A DNA stretch of 64,000 nt from CAWKEY01 sp963848675 (GTDB taxonomy: Bacteria; Pseudomonadota; Gammaproteobacteria; Methylococcales; Methylomonadaceae). The stretch's first letter is position 1, and each line of letters starts with the position of its first letter. The position numbers and the translations under genes are program-made. Below are positions 31,650 to 41,473 of the stretch, piece after piece. The stretch lies in NCBI GenBank assembly GCA_963848675.1, contig CAWKEY010000031.1:1-64000 (forward strand), in the 5' to 3' direction. A model generated the notes under the pieces. The model saw nothing but the letters and a program-made list of their open reading frames with translations. It searched no databases and had not been told where the DNA came from.

Positions 31650-34085
31650 GTGAGCCGACGCAAGACGCCGAAACCCTCCAAGATCGTCCCGGCTATATCT
31701 TTGGGCACTTCGCAAGACGCGCGGTTAGGCGGGAAGCGCTGGATTGTTAGAGTCCAGATCTTTGCTATTGTCGCGTTGGCGGTGGCGGGTGCTATTTTTG
31801 TTATGCGGCCATCGCAAGCACCGGTGCCGGTAATCGCGCCGGCCGCTATAGCGCCCGAAGCAGCTTCGCCCATAGCAAATAGGGATTATGCCGGTGCCAA
31901 TGCCTGCCTTGCGTGTCATAAGGACGAGACCGAGGCATGGACGGGTTCGCACCACGCCCTTGCGATGCAGGAAGCGAATGCGCAAACAGTGCTCGGCGAT
32001 TTCGATAACGCATCCTTCAAGCACTTCGGCGTCGAATCCAGGTTTTTCAAACGTGACGGCAGGTTCATGGTGCGGACAGACGGCCCGGACGGCAAACTCA
32101 CCGATTACCAAATCAAATACACGTTTGGCGTTACGCCGCTGCAGCAATATCTGATCGAATTTCCCGGTGGCCGTTATCAAGCGCTCGGTATCGCCTGGGA
32201 CAGTCGCCCAAAAGACGAAGGGGGACAGCGATGGTTCCATCTTTATCCCCATGAAAAAGTCGATCATACCGATCAACTGCATTGGACCGGGCGCTACCAG
32301 AACTGGAACCTGCAATGCGCCGAATGCCATTCGACGAATCTTAAAAAGGCTTATGACGCGGCGACGGACAGTTATAAGACGACGTTTAAGGAATTGAATG
32401 TTGCTTGCGAGTCTTGTCACGGCCCCGCATCGCAACATATCGACTGGGCGCAACACGCGCAGCCGCCTTATGGGCAGGATGACGACAAGGGATTGACGGT
32501 GCGTCTGCAAAGCCGCTGGCGCGAAGCGTGGACATTTCCGGGAAGCGCTGCAAGATTCGCCCAGCGCGACCAGCCCGCCGCGGATGCCTTGATGAATACC
32601 TGCTGGGCCTGCCATGCGCGGCGATCGACGCTGGTCGAAGGCAGCTTGCTAGGACTGCCGTTGGAAGATACGCATCGTCCGGCGCTGTTGACGCAGCCGG
32701 CTTATTACGCCGACGGCCAGCAGCGCGATGAGGATTATACCTGGGGTTCGTTCCGGCAAAGCAAGATGTTCCAGAAAGGTGTGACTTGTCTGGATTGTCA
32801 CGAACCGCATGCGCTCAAACTGCGCGCCGAAGGTAATGCCTTGTGCACACGCTGCCATAATGCCGCCGAATTCGACAGCGAGAAACATCATTTCCACAAG
32901 CCAGGTTCAAAAGGTGCGCAGTGCATGGATTGCCATGCGACGGAGCAGAATTATATGGTCATCGACGGCCGGCACGATCACAGTTTTCGCTTGCCAAGAC
33001 CAGACCTATCGCTGTCTTTGGGTAGTCCGAATGCCTGCACCCAGTGTCACCAAAACCGTAAGCCCGAATGGGCGGCTACCGCAATGGACAAATGGTACGG
33101 CAAAACCTGGCGGGAGCGTCCGCATTACGGAAGCGTGTTGCATGCTGGCGCGACGCAAGGCGTCAAAGCCTTGCCCGCATTGCTTGAACTCGCCCAGGAT
33201 TCCAATAGCCCTGCGGTCGTCCGTGCCACCGCAGCAACACTTGCAGAGCCGCTGATGCGTCCAGAACACGTCGCGGCGGCGCTGCGGCTGTTGCAAGATG
33301 CCGATTCGACAGTGCGTATTGCTGCGCTGGGGCTCGTTGAAGTCATTGATCCAGTCAACCGCGTACTGGCTGCAGCTCCGCTGCTATCTGATCCGATTCG
33401 CGGCGTGCGTATCGAGGCTGCACGCATCCTTGGTGATGTGCCGGATAATCAGTTTCCAGCGAGCCGGCTCAAAGCCCGAGAAAGCGCGGCTAAGGAATAC
33501 CAGGATTATTTGACGATCAATGCCGATTGGCCATCTGAAAACGTTAATCGGGGCAATCTTGCTCTGCGCCAAGGCCGGCCCGATGACGCGATTGCGGCGT
33601 ATGAACGCGCACTCAAGCTAGATCCGCTGTTTGCTGGAGCGTATGTCAATCTCGCCGATGCCTACCGGCAACAGGGGCGCGAAGATGAAGGCGAAAAGCA
33701 GTTGCGCCGGGGTTTGGCATTGCTGCCGGATGCGGCGGATTTGCATCATGCCTTGGGCTTGGTGTTGGTGCGCCTAGGCAATACCTCCGCCGCGCTTCAG
33801 GAACTGAAGACAGCGGTCAAGCTCGCTCCCGAAAACGCTCGCTACGCTTATGTTTACGCCGTAGGCTTGCATTCCGCCGGAAAGCGGCGCGAGGCGCTGG
33901 CGGTTTTAAAGGCCGCCGACGCGCGCCATCCATATGACCTCGAAATTCTAAGCGCGCTCATTTCAATGCTACGCGAGGCGGGCGATGCCAAAGCCGCGCT
34001 AGTGTATGCTCGGAAAGCCGCCGAAGCCCTGCCGGACGATGCCGGAGTGAAGCAGCTGGTGGAAGAGTTGGAAGGGAAGAAGTAA
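31650..34085 (+). CDS. Octahaem cytochrome c with HEAT and TPR repeats
   Basis: The start is GTG at 31650. A hydrophobic anchor at residues 32-52 (VQIFAIVALAVAGAIFVM) places the rest in the periplasm. Eight CxxCH haem sites are visible: CLACH near residue 86, CAECH near 222, CESCH near 252, CWACH near 317, CLDCH near 379, CTRCH near 398, CMDCH near 424 and CTQCH near 462. Residues about 500-600 look like HEAT repeats (VVRATAATLAEPL, TVRIAALGLVEVI), and 625-790 like TPRs (RPDDAIAAYERALKLDPLFA). Similar architectures occur in periplasmic redox or scaffold proteins of unknown role. It may act in electron transfer or in a protein complex; the substrate is unknown. Confidence 0.85.
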   Translation: MSRRKTPKPSKIVPAISLGTSQDARLGGKRWIVRVQIFAIVALAVAGAIFVMRPSQAPVPVIAPAAIAPEAASPIANRDYAGANACLACHKDETEAWTGSHHALAMQEANAQTVLGDFDNASFKHFGVESRFFKRDGRFMVRTDGPDGKLTDYQIKYTFGVTPLQQYLIEFPGGRYQALGIAWDSRPKDEGGQRWFHLYPHEKVDHTDQLHWTGRYQNWNLQCAECHSTNLKKAYDAATDSYKTTFKELNVACESCHGPASQHIDWAQHAQPPYGQDDDKGLTVRLQSRWREAWTFPGSAARFAQRDQPAADALMNTCWACHARRSTLVEGSLLGLPLEDTHRPALLTQPAYYADGQQRDEDYTWGSFRQSKMFQKGVTCLDCHEPHALKLRAEGNALCTRCHNAAEFDSEKHHFHKPGSKGAQCMDCHATEQNYMVIDGRHDHSFRLPRPDLSLSLGSPNACTQCHQNRKPEWAATAMDKWYGKTWRERPHYGSVLHAGATQGVKALPALLELAQDSNSPAVVRATAATLAEPLMRPEHVAAALRLLQDADSTVRIAALGLVEVIDPVNRVLAAAPLLSDPIRGVRIEAARILGDVPDNQFPASRLKARESAAKEYQDYLTINADWPSENVNRGNLALRQGRPDDAIAAYERALKLDPLFAGAYVNLADAYRQQGREDEGEKQLRRGLALLPDAADLHHALGLVLVRLGNTSAALQELKTAVKLAPENARYAYVYAVGLHSAGKRREALAVLKAADARHPYDLEILSALISMLREAGDAKAALVYARKAAEALPDDAGVKQLVEELEGKK

Positions 34086-34159
34086 GTTGCTTTTCCGGGC
34101 GTCTTTCCTTTAGGCCGATGGGAATGGGGTATTGTCATCAAGTTGCCGAATCTCCAGCT

Positions 34160-34275
34160 AACCACCAAAACCGTCGTTCCGGTAGGGAATGACGGAACCC
34201 AGATGCCAGGGATGGTGCAGGCCTATCACTTCCATGTGCACTGGATGCCGGCAATCCCTGCCGGCATGACGGCTC
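34160..34275. repeat. REP-like palindromes
   Basis: ATGCCGGCA (34245-34253) pairs with TGCCGGCAT (34259-34267). A CGTTCCGGTAGGGAATGACG stretch lies just upstream (about 34174-34193). This mix is typical of extragenic repetitive palindromes. They fill the gap between the cytochrome gene and the META-domain lipoprotein gene. Confidence 0.6.
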
Positions 34276-34383
34276 ATCTGAACGGCATTGGGTTCGTGTG
34301 AGTAGATATATCAAATGAAAAAGCTATTTAACCCCACCTGCATTTTGAGTTCTATACACGCTAAATAAACCGGGAGATAAATA

Positions 34384-35328
34384 ATGAAATTCTGTAAAGC
34401 TCAGACCATCGTGTTCCCAATAATTCTTGCCTTGATCACCGCATGTAGCACTACCTCCGGCGGGAATGGTGGTGAAAAACCAAGCCGTAGCAGCGCAGGC
34501 CCAGCTTTGACGGAGAATGTCCTTAACAATGCAACTTATCAATTCGATGAATTGGGCACGTTTCAGCTCGACAACGGCAAGTTTGAGCGCCGTTACGGAG
34601 AAGGCTCAACGCAGGTAGATAAGGTTTTTCTGGAGAAATTCTCCTTCGGTGATCTGGACGGTGATGGATTAAGCGATGCCGCGGTTATTCTGACAAGGCA
34701 AAGCGGCGGTTCGGCAACGTTCAGGTATCTTGTCGCCATGCGCAACACCGGTAATGCGCCCCGGCAGCAAGCTAGCGTTTTACTGGGTGACCGCTTTCAA
34801 ATCAGCGCATTGTCAATTGCCGCCGGCCAAGTCGGCCTGGAAACGGTCACGACCGACCCATGCGATCCGGCGTGCTGCCCTAGCCATCGACTGAAACAAT
34901 CCTATAGACTGCGTGATGACAAGTGGGTCAATTCGAATGCGGCAACTGCTTCGAACGCGAATATTACCGGCATCGTCTGGAAATGGGAGCGCTTCGAGGG
35001 TACCTTGGATTTGCACAATTTCGTTATTGATTACCCCAACCAATATACGCTGATTTTACTTCCGGACGGCTCCTATCAGGTCAAGGCCGATTGTAACCGG
35101 ATGCAGGGCCGATACACCCTTGCAGGCAAGCACATCAAGATAGCGCCGGGGGCGGCGACCTTGGCCGAATGCGCACATGGATCACGGTATGCTGAATTTC
35201 TGAGGTATTTGACCGAAGCGTCCGGTTTCGTATTGCACGAGAACAAATTCCGGTTGAACCTGATGAGGGAAGGGGGTAATTTAGTTTTCGAGCATGGCGG
35301 TGCGGTTTCCGAAAGCTATCGGCATTAG
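34384..35328 (+). CDS. META-domain lipoprotein
   Basis: A lipobox is present: ALITACSTTS with the modified Cys at residue 21, so it is an outer-envelope lipoprotein. The first 180 residues contain an EF-hand-like DLDGDGLSDAAVIL segment and a Cys-rich stretch (DPCDPACCPSH). The C-terminal 110 residues are a META (HslJ-like) domain: GIVWKWERFEG, then YTLILLPDGSYQVKADCNRM and QGRYTLAGKHIKIAPGAATL. META domains occur in heat-inducible or antibiotic-response envelope proteins. The start gives a good signal peptide. Exact function is unknown. Confidence 0.8.
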   Translation: MKFCKAQTIVFPIILALITACSTTSGGNGGEKPSRSSAGPALTENVLNNATYQFDELGTFQLDNGKFERRYGEGSTQVDKVFLEKFSFGDLDGDGLSDAAVILTRQSGGSATFRYLVAMRNTGNAPRQQASVLLGDRFQISALSIAAGQVGLETVTTDPCDPACCPSHRLKQSYRLRDDKWVNSNAATASNANITGIVWKWERFEGTLDLHNFVIDYPNQYTLILLPDGSYQVKADCNRMQGRYTLAGKHIKIAPGAATLAECAHGSRYAEFLRYLTEASGFVLHENKFRLNLMREGGNLVFEHGGAVSESYRH

Positions 35329-35492
35329 CCCAAAGTCCAGTATCACTGATGCGTCAAACCCGCTAAAGTGGCGTCACGATAAAACCGCCGACGCATGGCG
35401 ATGGAAGTAAGCAGCCATCGACCGGTGGCGATGAATGAAGTGAAGTTCATGAACAAAAACCTCGGTTAAATCTAATATCTACACGATCAAGA

Positions 35493-36002
35493 TTATTGCC
35501 TTGGGGTGTAAGGCACAGCAGTTGCTATAGCTCGTTGAATTGAAAATACTTTGTTGTCTCTAAAGTCGATAGTCACGATGCGCGTGTTATCAGCCTCTGT
35601 TTGAGCCGGAGGAGAGGTTGTTTCATCCTCTGTACTCATCGCGTTGTATACTTGCGATCCTATGCTGGTGGCCATACCTGCGATGGGGCTGAAAATTCCG
35701 GCCACTGTTGCTGCAATACTTCCAATCAGGCTGAAAACCTTGCTTTTGGGTTCTGGTGGTGAATCGGCTTTTGAAGCGCCTGGGCCAAATACCCAAACGA
35801 CTGTAGTTCCCGTTGCAGTATCGGTCACCGAAGTTGGATTCCCTAAAATACGTTCAGCCTCCGCACGGGGCATTCCAATGTAAATGTTTTCCTGAACAAG
35901 TGGCTGGGCTTCCTTACTGGGTAAAGTTTGTTCGGACGGAGCCGGCTCAGTGGCACAACTGTTACCTAGTAAACAAACGCACAGGAACAGTAAATTTTTC
36001 AT
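35493..36002 (-). CDS. BamE/SmpA-like lipoprotein
   Basis: The start at 36002 gives MKNLLFLCVCLLGNSCATEP, a signal peptide with Cys at residue 16 as the lipidation site. The frame continues four codons upstream only through a TTG. NIYIGMPRAEAERILGNPTS near residues 42-61 is the SmpA/OmlA fold found in BamE and many small envelope lipoproteins. A glycine/alanine-rich hydrophobic stretch (SLIGSIAATVAGIFSPIAGM) follows and may insert in a membrane or be glycine-zipper-like. At about 169 residues it is larger than BamE. A role in outer-membrane integrity is inferred. Confidence 0.7.
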   Translation of the reverse strand: MKNLLFLCVCLLGNSCATEPAPSEQTLPSKEAQPLVQENIYIGMPRAEAERILGNPTSVTDTATGTTVVWVFGPGASKADSPPEPKSKVFSLIGSIAATVAGIFSPIAGMATSIGSQVYNAMSTEDETTSPPAQTEADNTRIVTIDFRDNKVFSIQRAIATAVPYTPRQ

Positions 36003-36130
36003 GGAGATCAACAAAAGTCATTGCCTTAGAAGTTTTAACAACTTATGTAAAGATTAGAAATAAAGGTTCAACTCTAACATTCTAACATGTATGTATCTCC
36101 GCACTTTTTTACTTATCGGCAGACAGTCAT
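36003..36130. other. Short intergenic region
   Basis: Nothing is recognised except the likely promoter of the lipoprotein on the minus strand. Confidence 0.35.
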
Positions 36131-36373
36131 TGATTAAAGAAGATCGAAAACTCTGCTCTCTATGTTCAAGAGCTTAACTATATTCACCAAAATCCGCTAC
36201 GGAAAGGTTATGTTTCCCGTCCTGAACATTGGCTTTGGTCATCGGCCAAGCCTTCCTTACTAAATTGCTTGCGACATTATGTGCCTCGCTTGACGGCTGA
36301 GAGCCGGAAGAAGCATGTTGCTCCGTTCGAAAAATTTTGCGCTGGGTATAGCCGTTTGGCTCGGGCATCCTAA
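36131..36373 (+). pseudogene. C-terminal fragment of a REP-associated tyrosine transposase
   Basis: The plus-strand frame reads KIENSALYVQELNYIHQNPL, then RKGYVSRPEHWLWSSAKPSL and ends GYSRLARAS. YIH.NP..(K)GYV…P..W.WSS is the C-terminal signature of RayT (Y1) transposases that mobilise REP elements. The His-hydrophobic-His and catalytic Tyr part is absent, so the gene is truncated at its 5' side. It may be the past source of the REP-like palindromes in this window. Confidence 0.75.
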
Positions 36374-36455
36374 AAACGTTAGGGATGGGGTTGCAAACCC
36401 TGTCCCGCTTACAGGATACTGTTTATTATCGACATACTAAGGAGCCGATACCTTC

Positions 36456-37862
36456 ATGCATGCAAAGCTTCAGATCTCCAGTCCGGGCGTCCGTAGATGG
36501 CTGCCGAAAGCCGTTCTGCTACTCTCCCTGGCTTTGACTGCGTCCAGTTGCAGTTTGCTGAAAAACACCCTGGAATTGCCTGAAAAAGGTATCCGCTCCC
36601 TGTTTTCGCTCAACCAGGAAAATGGGGAGACCGATCCCGTCGAACTGCAATCCCAGCTGCTCCGCTTCGCGGACAATTCTCTCGAGGCGCTCAATTTCGC
36701 AATCGGCAAGTTGCAGCGACAAGATGATCAGTCCCCGCGAAGGCGAGCCCTGCTGATGCGCCGCATCGCCATCACCAGCGACATATTGGCCATCGTTACC
36801 GGGGCCAACACCTATGCCAACCTGCTCGATATGATCATCCTCGCCAGCTTGAACCGGATGAACATCGAGGACTATTGGATACCCAAGTTCTACGGCGAAT
36901 CGGCTAAACCTTATCTGCTCGCCTCCCAGGAAGTAGAGAAGGAGATTTGGCGGATCGCCGCGACGGCGCTGAAAAAAGAACAGATATCGGAACTGCGTGC
37001 CGCCATCCGGGCCTGGCATGAGCAACACCCGAATGTGCGCTCACCTCGTGATCTAGGCTCGCTGGGCTTCGCGTCCGAAGTCGCACAGATGAATCGTAGC
37101 CCTCAGACAGGGTTGACCAGTAGCGTCTTCAACCTGCTCGCCATCGACCCATTGGCGGGACTCGACCCCGCCACCCGCGAACTGGCCAACACCCGCCTGT
37201 TTGCGGAACGCGGCATGTTCCTGGCCCGGCACATGCCCACCCTGATCCGCTGGGAAACCGAATTGCTGGCCATCCAGACGGCGGAAATGCCGCAGATGGA
37301 AAAGCTGCTGGCCAATACCACCCAATTGGCTGAATCGGCGGACCGCTTCAGCCAGACGGCGGAAAGTCTGCCCGGACTGATCAGCGCCGAGCGTCAACAG
37401 ATTGTCCAGGCCCTGAACGCGCAACTGCCGGGACTCACCAGCCTCGCCGCACAGACCGAGAAAGCGCTGGACGCAGGCAAGCTGATGTCCACTGCGTCCA
37501 CCGCCACCCTTAAATCTTTTCAGGATGTGGTGCGGCAACTCCAGGCCAGCCCATCGAACCCGGACGCCGAGCCCTTCCGCATCAACGACTACACTGCCGC
37601 CGCCGCGCAGATCAACGCCACCGCGCAAGACCTGGTGAGATTGCTGCAAGTCTTCGACCAGACCCTGGCTCCCGGCAAGTTTGACGGACTGTCGACTCAA
37701 TTGACCGCGCTGACCCGGCAAACCCAGACCAGCGGCCAAGAATTGGTGGACTATACGTTCAGGCAAACCTTGTTTCTAGGCTTGATACTGATGGGTGCCG
37801 CTTGTGCGATGGTGCTGGCTTCCGCCATTGCTTTTTGGTGGCTCAAGAAGAAATGCGCTTGA
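36456..37862 (+). CDS. Lipoprotein-like helical protein with C-terminal TM helix
   Basis: I do not recognise the family. The N-terminus has a hydrophobic segment ending LTASSCSLLK near residue 32, a possible lipobox with an imperfect -1 position. The body is strongly helical and rich in Gln/Ala/Leu. Residues 300-430 contain long amphipathic segments (NTTQLAESADRFSQTAESLP, then QTEKALDAGKLMSTASTATL) likely to form coiled coils. The last 25 residues before KKKCA are a membrane helix (FLGLILMGAACAMVLASAIA). This two-ended anchoring, with a coiled-coil middle, resembles chemoreceptor or tethering proteins without a signalling domain. Confidence 0.6.
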   Translation: MHAKLQISSPGVRRWLPKAVLLLSLALTASSCSLLKNTLELPEKGIRSLFSLNQENGETDPVELQSQLLRFADNSLEALNFAIGKLQRQDDQSPRRRALLMRRIAITSDILAIVTGANTYANLLDMIILASLNRMNIEDYWIPKFYGESAKPYLLASQEVEKEIWRIAATALKKEQISELRAAIRAWHEQHPNVRSPRDLGSLGFASEVAQMNRSPQTGLTSSVFNLLAIDPLAGLDPATRELANTRLFAERGMFLARHMPTLIRWETELLAIQTAEMPQMEKLLANTTQLAESADRFSQTAESLPGLISAERQQIVQALNAQLPGLTSLAAQTEKALDAGKLMSTASTATLKSFQDVVRQLQASPSNPDAEPFRINDYTAAAAQINATAQDLVRLLQVFDQTLAPGKFDGLSTQLTALTRQTQTSGQELVDYTFRQTLFLGLILMGAACAMVLASAIAFWWLKKKCA

Positions 37863-38163
37863 AGCATTTGGCAAAAGGTGTTGACAGATACTCCTTGATA
37901 AGCCAGTTTCGGTTTGCACGAGAACAAACTTGCTAAAGTATCGCCACGATGAACATTTATAAGACTGAAGTTTCCCAGTTTTTTGGATTAACTATATTAG
38001 ACAGTGCTAATTTTTTTTCGAATATTAGAGCTTTATAATATGCATCATTGAAAACTTCACTTTTACTATTTAAAAACAATAACTTAATGGTGAATGAGGT
38101 CTTGTTTTAGCGTATAATGTAGGTTGTTAAGTCATTGATTACACGGATAAAACGACCTCATTC
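37863..38163. other. Intergenic region before the transposase relic
   Basis: GAATGAGGTC near 38094 and GACCTCATTC near 38152 form an inverted pair around a probable -10 region (TATAATG), close to the transposase start. It may be the left end of the IS. Nothing else is seen. Confidence 0.4.
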
Positions 38164-39379
38164 ATGTTCATTTTACGCGATCTTTTACGTCCACTCCAAA
38201 CCCATTTTTCTGTTACCGACCTAGGCCGCGAGCGGGCTTCGTTATTGGTCTATACGTTGCTGTCCGTTATCGTGCCGTTCATGTCTTCGATGACCTCTAA
38301 TGTGCTGCGTTGCCTGCAGACCCTGTTTGGGATCGAGATCAAAAACAAGCGTTTCTATACCTTCATGGCCTCATCAAGCTTACCGTGGACAGGTCTTTGG
38401 CATAGCGTTTGGGGCTTGATACCGTCGCCGGCAACAGACGGTCGGTTGCTGGTGGCCGTGGATGATTGCATCAATCCCAAAGTCGGGAAAAACATCTTCG
38501 GGTGTGAAACAATCTTCGATCATGCCGCCAAAGCCAATCAAAATCGCTATCTCTGGGCGCAAAACATGGTTGCGGTAGGTTTACTCAAGCGCGTCAAAGG
38601 CCGTTGGACCTGTTTGTTTTTAGATTTCCGCTTTTACTTGGCTCAGAAAACTATTGCTGGGCAAAAGGAAACGGCCAAAATCAAGGGAGAGTGGTACCTT
38701 TTCAAACCAAGCAGGCACAAGCGGGGCAGATGTTGATGGGCATTGCGGATTACTTCACGTCAACACCGCTGCTAGCGGTGATGGATAGTTGGTTTGGTAA
38801 TGAGGGTTTATGGAAGCCGGTACGCCGTGGTTTAGGTGAGCGTTTCGATATTTTATCCCGACTGCGCAGCAATAACGTCTTGTATGCTGTGCCTGACGCA
38901 GCGCAGTCGGGACAGCGCGGGCGGCGCCGTAAGTACGGTCAGCGCCTGGGATCGACGGCCGACATGGCGGCAAGGAGCCAGGGCTTAGCCATGACGTATA
39001 GCGTCCATCTCTACGGTAAACACCGGGACGTTCGGGCCTATGATCAGATCGTCATGCTGAAGACGCTCAAATGTCCCGTGCGCGTGGTATGGGTATTCCG
39101 TAAAACCCAATGGGTGGCGCTGTTTACCACTGATCTCGCGCTATCCGTGACACAAATCATCGAGTATTATGGCGCTCGCTGGATTGTGAAGCCGGCTTCA
39201 AAGAGCTCAAGCAGGACATCGGCAGCCGAACCAGTCAGTGCCGGAATGCCCACGCGGCTCAGCGGCGGGATCAAAAAAGAGCCACACAAAATCAGACAGC
39301 TGCTCCCATGCCGGGTCAGGACGCTTATGACCGCGCCCTCAAAGCTTGTCTGACCGGGAGTAATTATTCCGTCAATTAA
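38164..39379 (+). pseudogene. DDE transposase, two frameshifts (IS4/IS701-like)
   Basis: The first frame (38164-38736) carries LLVAVDDCINPKVGKNIFGC with the first catalytic Asp and ETIFDHAAKANQNRYLWAQN. Sense then moves to another frame near 38690 (GRVVPFQTKQAQAGQMLMGI), with LAVMDSWFGNEGLW holding the second Asp, and ends DLALSVTQIIEYYGARW. A second shift near 39185 puts the catalytic Glu segment EAGFKELKQDIGSRTSQCRN in yet another frame, ending at 39379. The C-terminus is also shortened. The frame changes separate the DDE residues, so it is inactive. Confidence 0.8.
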
Positions 39380-39472
39380 GTGGTGTCTGAATACGTTATC
39401 GCTGTACATAGGCAATAAGACACCAATATTTTCAGTCGATAGTGAAGTAACTTTAAAAACCTGGAGTAAAAA

Positions 39473-40267
39473 TTGAAAACACTTGTTAAAAAAATGAAAA
39501 AGCCGGTCCTGTTTTTTGTGCCGCTTTGTCTTATCGGTGCACTGCTCACGGGGTGCTCCTCCGTCCAGTCGGGCAGTAATGAAATTAAAGAGTTGGCAGT
39601 CACACCCGCGCCCGATGCCGGCTTTATCCAGAATCCCGAGCGGCAGGCCGAGCGCCCTGATCTCCCCTTTCAGAAGGTCTGGATCAAGCCCGGCTTCGAT
39701 GCCCGCGCCTACAAGGAACTGGTCGTTGCACCGGTGAATACCCAGTACATACAGCAAATGGATTGGCTGCATCAGTTGAGTTCCGCCAACTTGCTCGGTA
39801 ATGTACAAAAAGACATCGAACAACTTGCGGTGTATTTTCACGACCAGGTCGTCCAGGAATTCAAGGACGACCCCAATCAACGCTTCCAGATCATCGAACG
39901 TCCTGGGCAACACCGGCAACCGGCCCTGCGTATGGAACTTGCGCTGATCGAGATCGATCCTTCGCAGCCGGCTTTGCATGCAGCTGGATGGCTGACTCTG
40001 GGCGGCGGCACCGCTGCGGGTGTTGTCAACCAGCGTAGAGCCGCTTTCGAAGGCCGCCTGCGCGACCTGCAAACCGGCGAGGTGGTCGCCACTTTCGCCG
40101 ATCGCGACATGCAGGATGCCGGCCCCATTGATCTAACCCGCCTGACCTGGTACGGCCCCGCTAAAGGTATTATGGATGAGTGGGCGAAGCAGTTCGTGCA
40201 AATCGCTAACCGGAAACCCGGTGAAATGGTAACCGATCCTACTGCATTCACGCTGAGGCCTTTCTAA
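39473..40267 (+). CDS. DUF3313-family lipoprotein
   Basis: The start is TTG at 39473, supported by a GGAG site six bases upstream; the ATG at 39494 is an alternative without a site. The lipobox LLTGCSSV near residue 28 marks it as a lipoprotein. The mature part (FQKVWIKPGFDARAYKELVV, AGWLTLGGGTAAGVVNQRRA, DRDMQDAGPIDLTRLTWYGP) fits the DUF3313 family of envelope lipoproteins of unknown function. Length is typical at 264 residues. It sits right after the dead transposase and may have survived its insertion. Confidence 0.8.
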   Translation: MKTLVKKMKKPVLFFVPLCLIGALLTGCSSVQSGSNEIKELAVTPAPDAGFIQNPERQAERPDLPFQKVWIKPGFDARAYKELVVAPVNTQYIQQMDWLHQLSSANLLGNVQKDIEQLAVYFHDQVVQEFKDDPNQRFQIIERPGQHRQPALRMELALIEIDPSQPALHAAGWLTLGGGTAAGVVNQRRAAFEGRLRDLQTGEVVATFADRDMQDAGPIDLTRLTWYGPAKGIMDEWAKQFVQIANRKPGEMVTDPTAFTLRPF

Positions 40268-40495
40268 ACAGTGCGGTTTAGACCGGTTACGCTGCCGGAC
40301 TAACGATCAAGGCGCTGGCTGCCAGCTCTAAAAAGGTAAGAGGCAAGCACCTTGATCATTTCCTTACTCCAGTCTGGTCCTGTCCTTGTATAGTCTGGAG
40401 CACATGGTACTGTTTGCGGCTTTCACGGTAAGTCGATGGGCAAGGACGGACGCCTCCCGGCTATCGCAAAACTATTAATACAGGAATATCAAAAA

Positions 40496-40882
40496 GTGTC
40501 ATATCAACTCATTCAATCGCTTACTAGTGAGCACTGGGTCAGGCTCAGCGGCAGACTAACGGTAAGGGAATTTCAGGCGCTTCAAGCGCTGAGTAAGTTA
40601 AGCCTTGAACGCTTCGGCAAGGTTCGAATATTGGTTGAACTGGAGGATTTTCAGGGCTGGAGCAAGGAGCCTGGCTGGGAGGACTCTTATTTTTTAACGG
40701 AGGATACAGGCCGGCTTTCCAAGCTTGCTTTTGTGGGTGATGAGAAATGGAAAGACGAAGTCTTCATGTTTGTGGGCAAAGAAATGCGTTCTACGGCTAT
40801 AGAATTCTTTTCACAAGATCAGCTTGCCCAGGCGAAAGCCTGGTTATCTAATGAAAATTCTCAATCTATGTTTCTTGATTAG
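40496..40882 (+). CDS. SpoIIAA/STAS-like protein
   Basis: The fold of small STAS-like proteins is recognisable: LIQSLTSEHWVRLSGRLTVR, LSLERFGKVRILVELEDFQG, SKLAFVGDEKWKDEVFMFVG and FFSQDQLAQAKAWL. These proteins of about 120-130 residues are related to anti-sigma-factor antagonists but usually lack the phosphorylatable Ser. The GTG at 40496 was chosen because the family starts just there; the frame opens 20 codons earlier at ATG 40436, which has no ribosome-binding site. Its partner is unknown. Confidence 0.65.
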   Translation: MSYQLIQSLTSEHWVRLSGRLTVREFQALQALSKLSLERFGKVRILVELEDFQGWSKEPGWEDSYFLTEDTGRLSKLAFVGDEKWKDEVFMFVGKEMRSTAIEFFSQDQLAQAKAWLSNENSQSMFLD

Positions 40883-41086
40883 GTAAAAATCATGTCAGAT
40901 CAAAATAGAACAGCAATCAACTTAGATTGCCGCAGCAGCCAGAAGCACTCTATCGGAAGCTAGCAAATGCAGGGCGAAATTGTTAAACGTCTGAGCAATT
41001 TGCGTAAGGCCTTCAAATAAAGGGGGTGTTTAGCAAGGATGAAATGTACTTTTACGGTAACGTAATGAAATAAATCGGAGAAAGTT

Positions 41087-41368
41087 ATGAAAATTTTAGT
41101 GATGTTAGCGTGTATGTTGTTTTCCTCTGCGATTTTTGCGGAATGTCGTAATGTCAATGGAAAGGCTGTTTGCGGTAATGACCAGGAAGCCGCCGGTTAC
41201 AATTCAAGAAGTGGTAATGCCTGGAAGGCTGAACAGAACCAGTCTGGCGTGAAGACGATTGAGAACAGCCAGGGTGGGGAAGCTAAGACCAAGAATGGAA
41301 GGGCTGTATACAAAAGTCCAAATGGGACTACCTGCGTAAAGACTCAAAATAATAAAGGTTGTAGGTAA
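41087..41368 (+). CDS. Small secreted Cys-containing protein
   Basis: MKILVMLACMLFSSAIFAEC is a signal peptide with cleavage after AIFA at residue 18. The 75-residue mature chain has four cysteines, suggesting two disulfides, with a Gly/Asn-rich middle (GNDQEAAGYNSRSGNAWKAE) and an NGRAVYKSPNGTTCV repeat-like C-terminus. The ATG follows GGAGAAAG. It resembles short secreted proteins of unknown role; no family is assigned. Confidence 0.65.
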   Translation: MKILVMLACMLFSSAIFAECRNVNGKAVCGNDQEAAGYNSRSGNAWKAEQNQSGVKTIENSQGGEAKTKNGRAVYKSPNGTTCVKTQNNKGCR

Positions 41369-41473
41369 AGGGTAAGCGGCGCTGGCTTCAGCTCCGTACG
41401 CGTTGATGCCGGGCAGTTGCTTCTGATGTTAAAGATTTTCACGAGCTTGTACAGGCGTTAAGGGTATTGTCAT

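Noticed and set aside
37053..37766. 237-codon open frame antisense to the helical lipoprotein gene
   Set aside because: Low-complexity Gly/Gln/Arg composition, and the sense gene has a signal peptide and TM helix.
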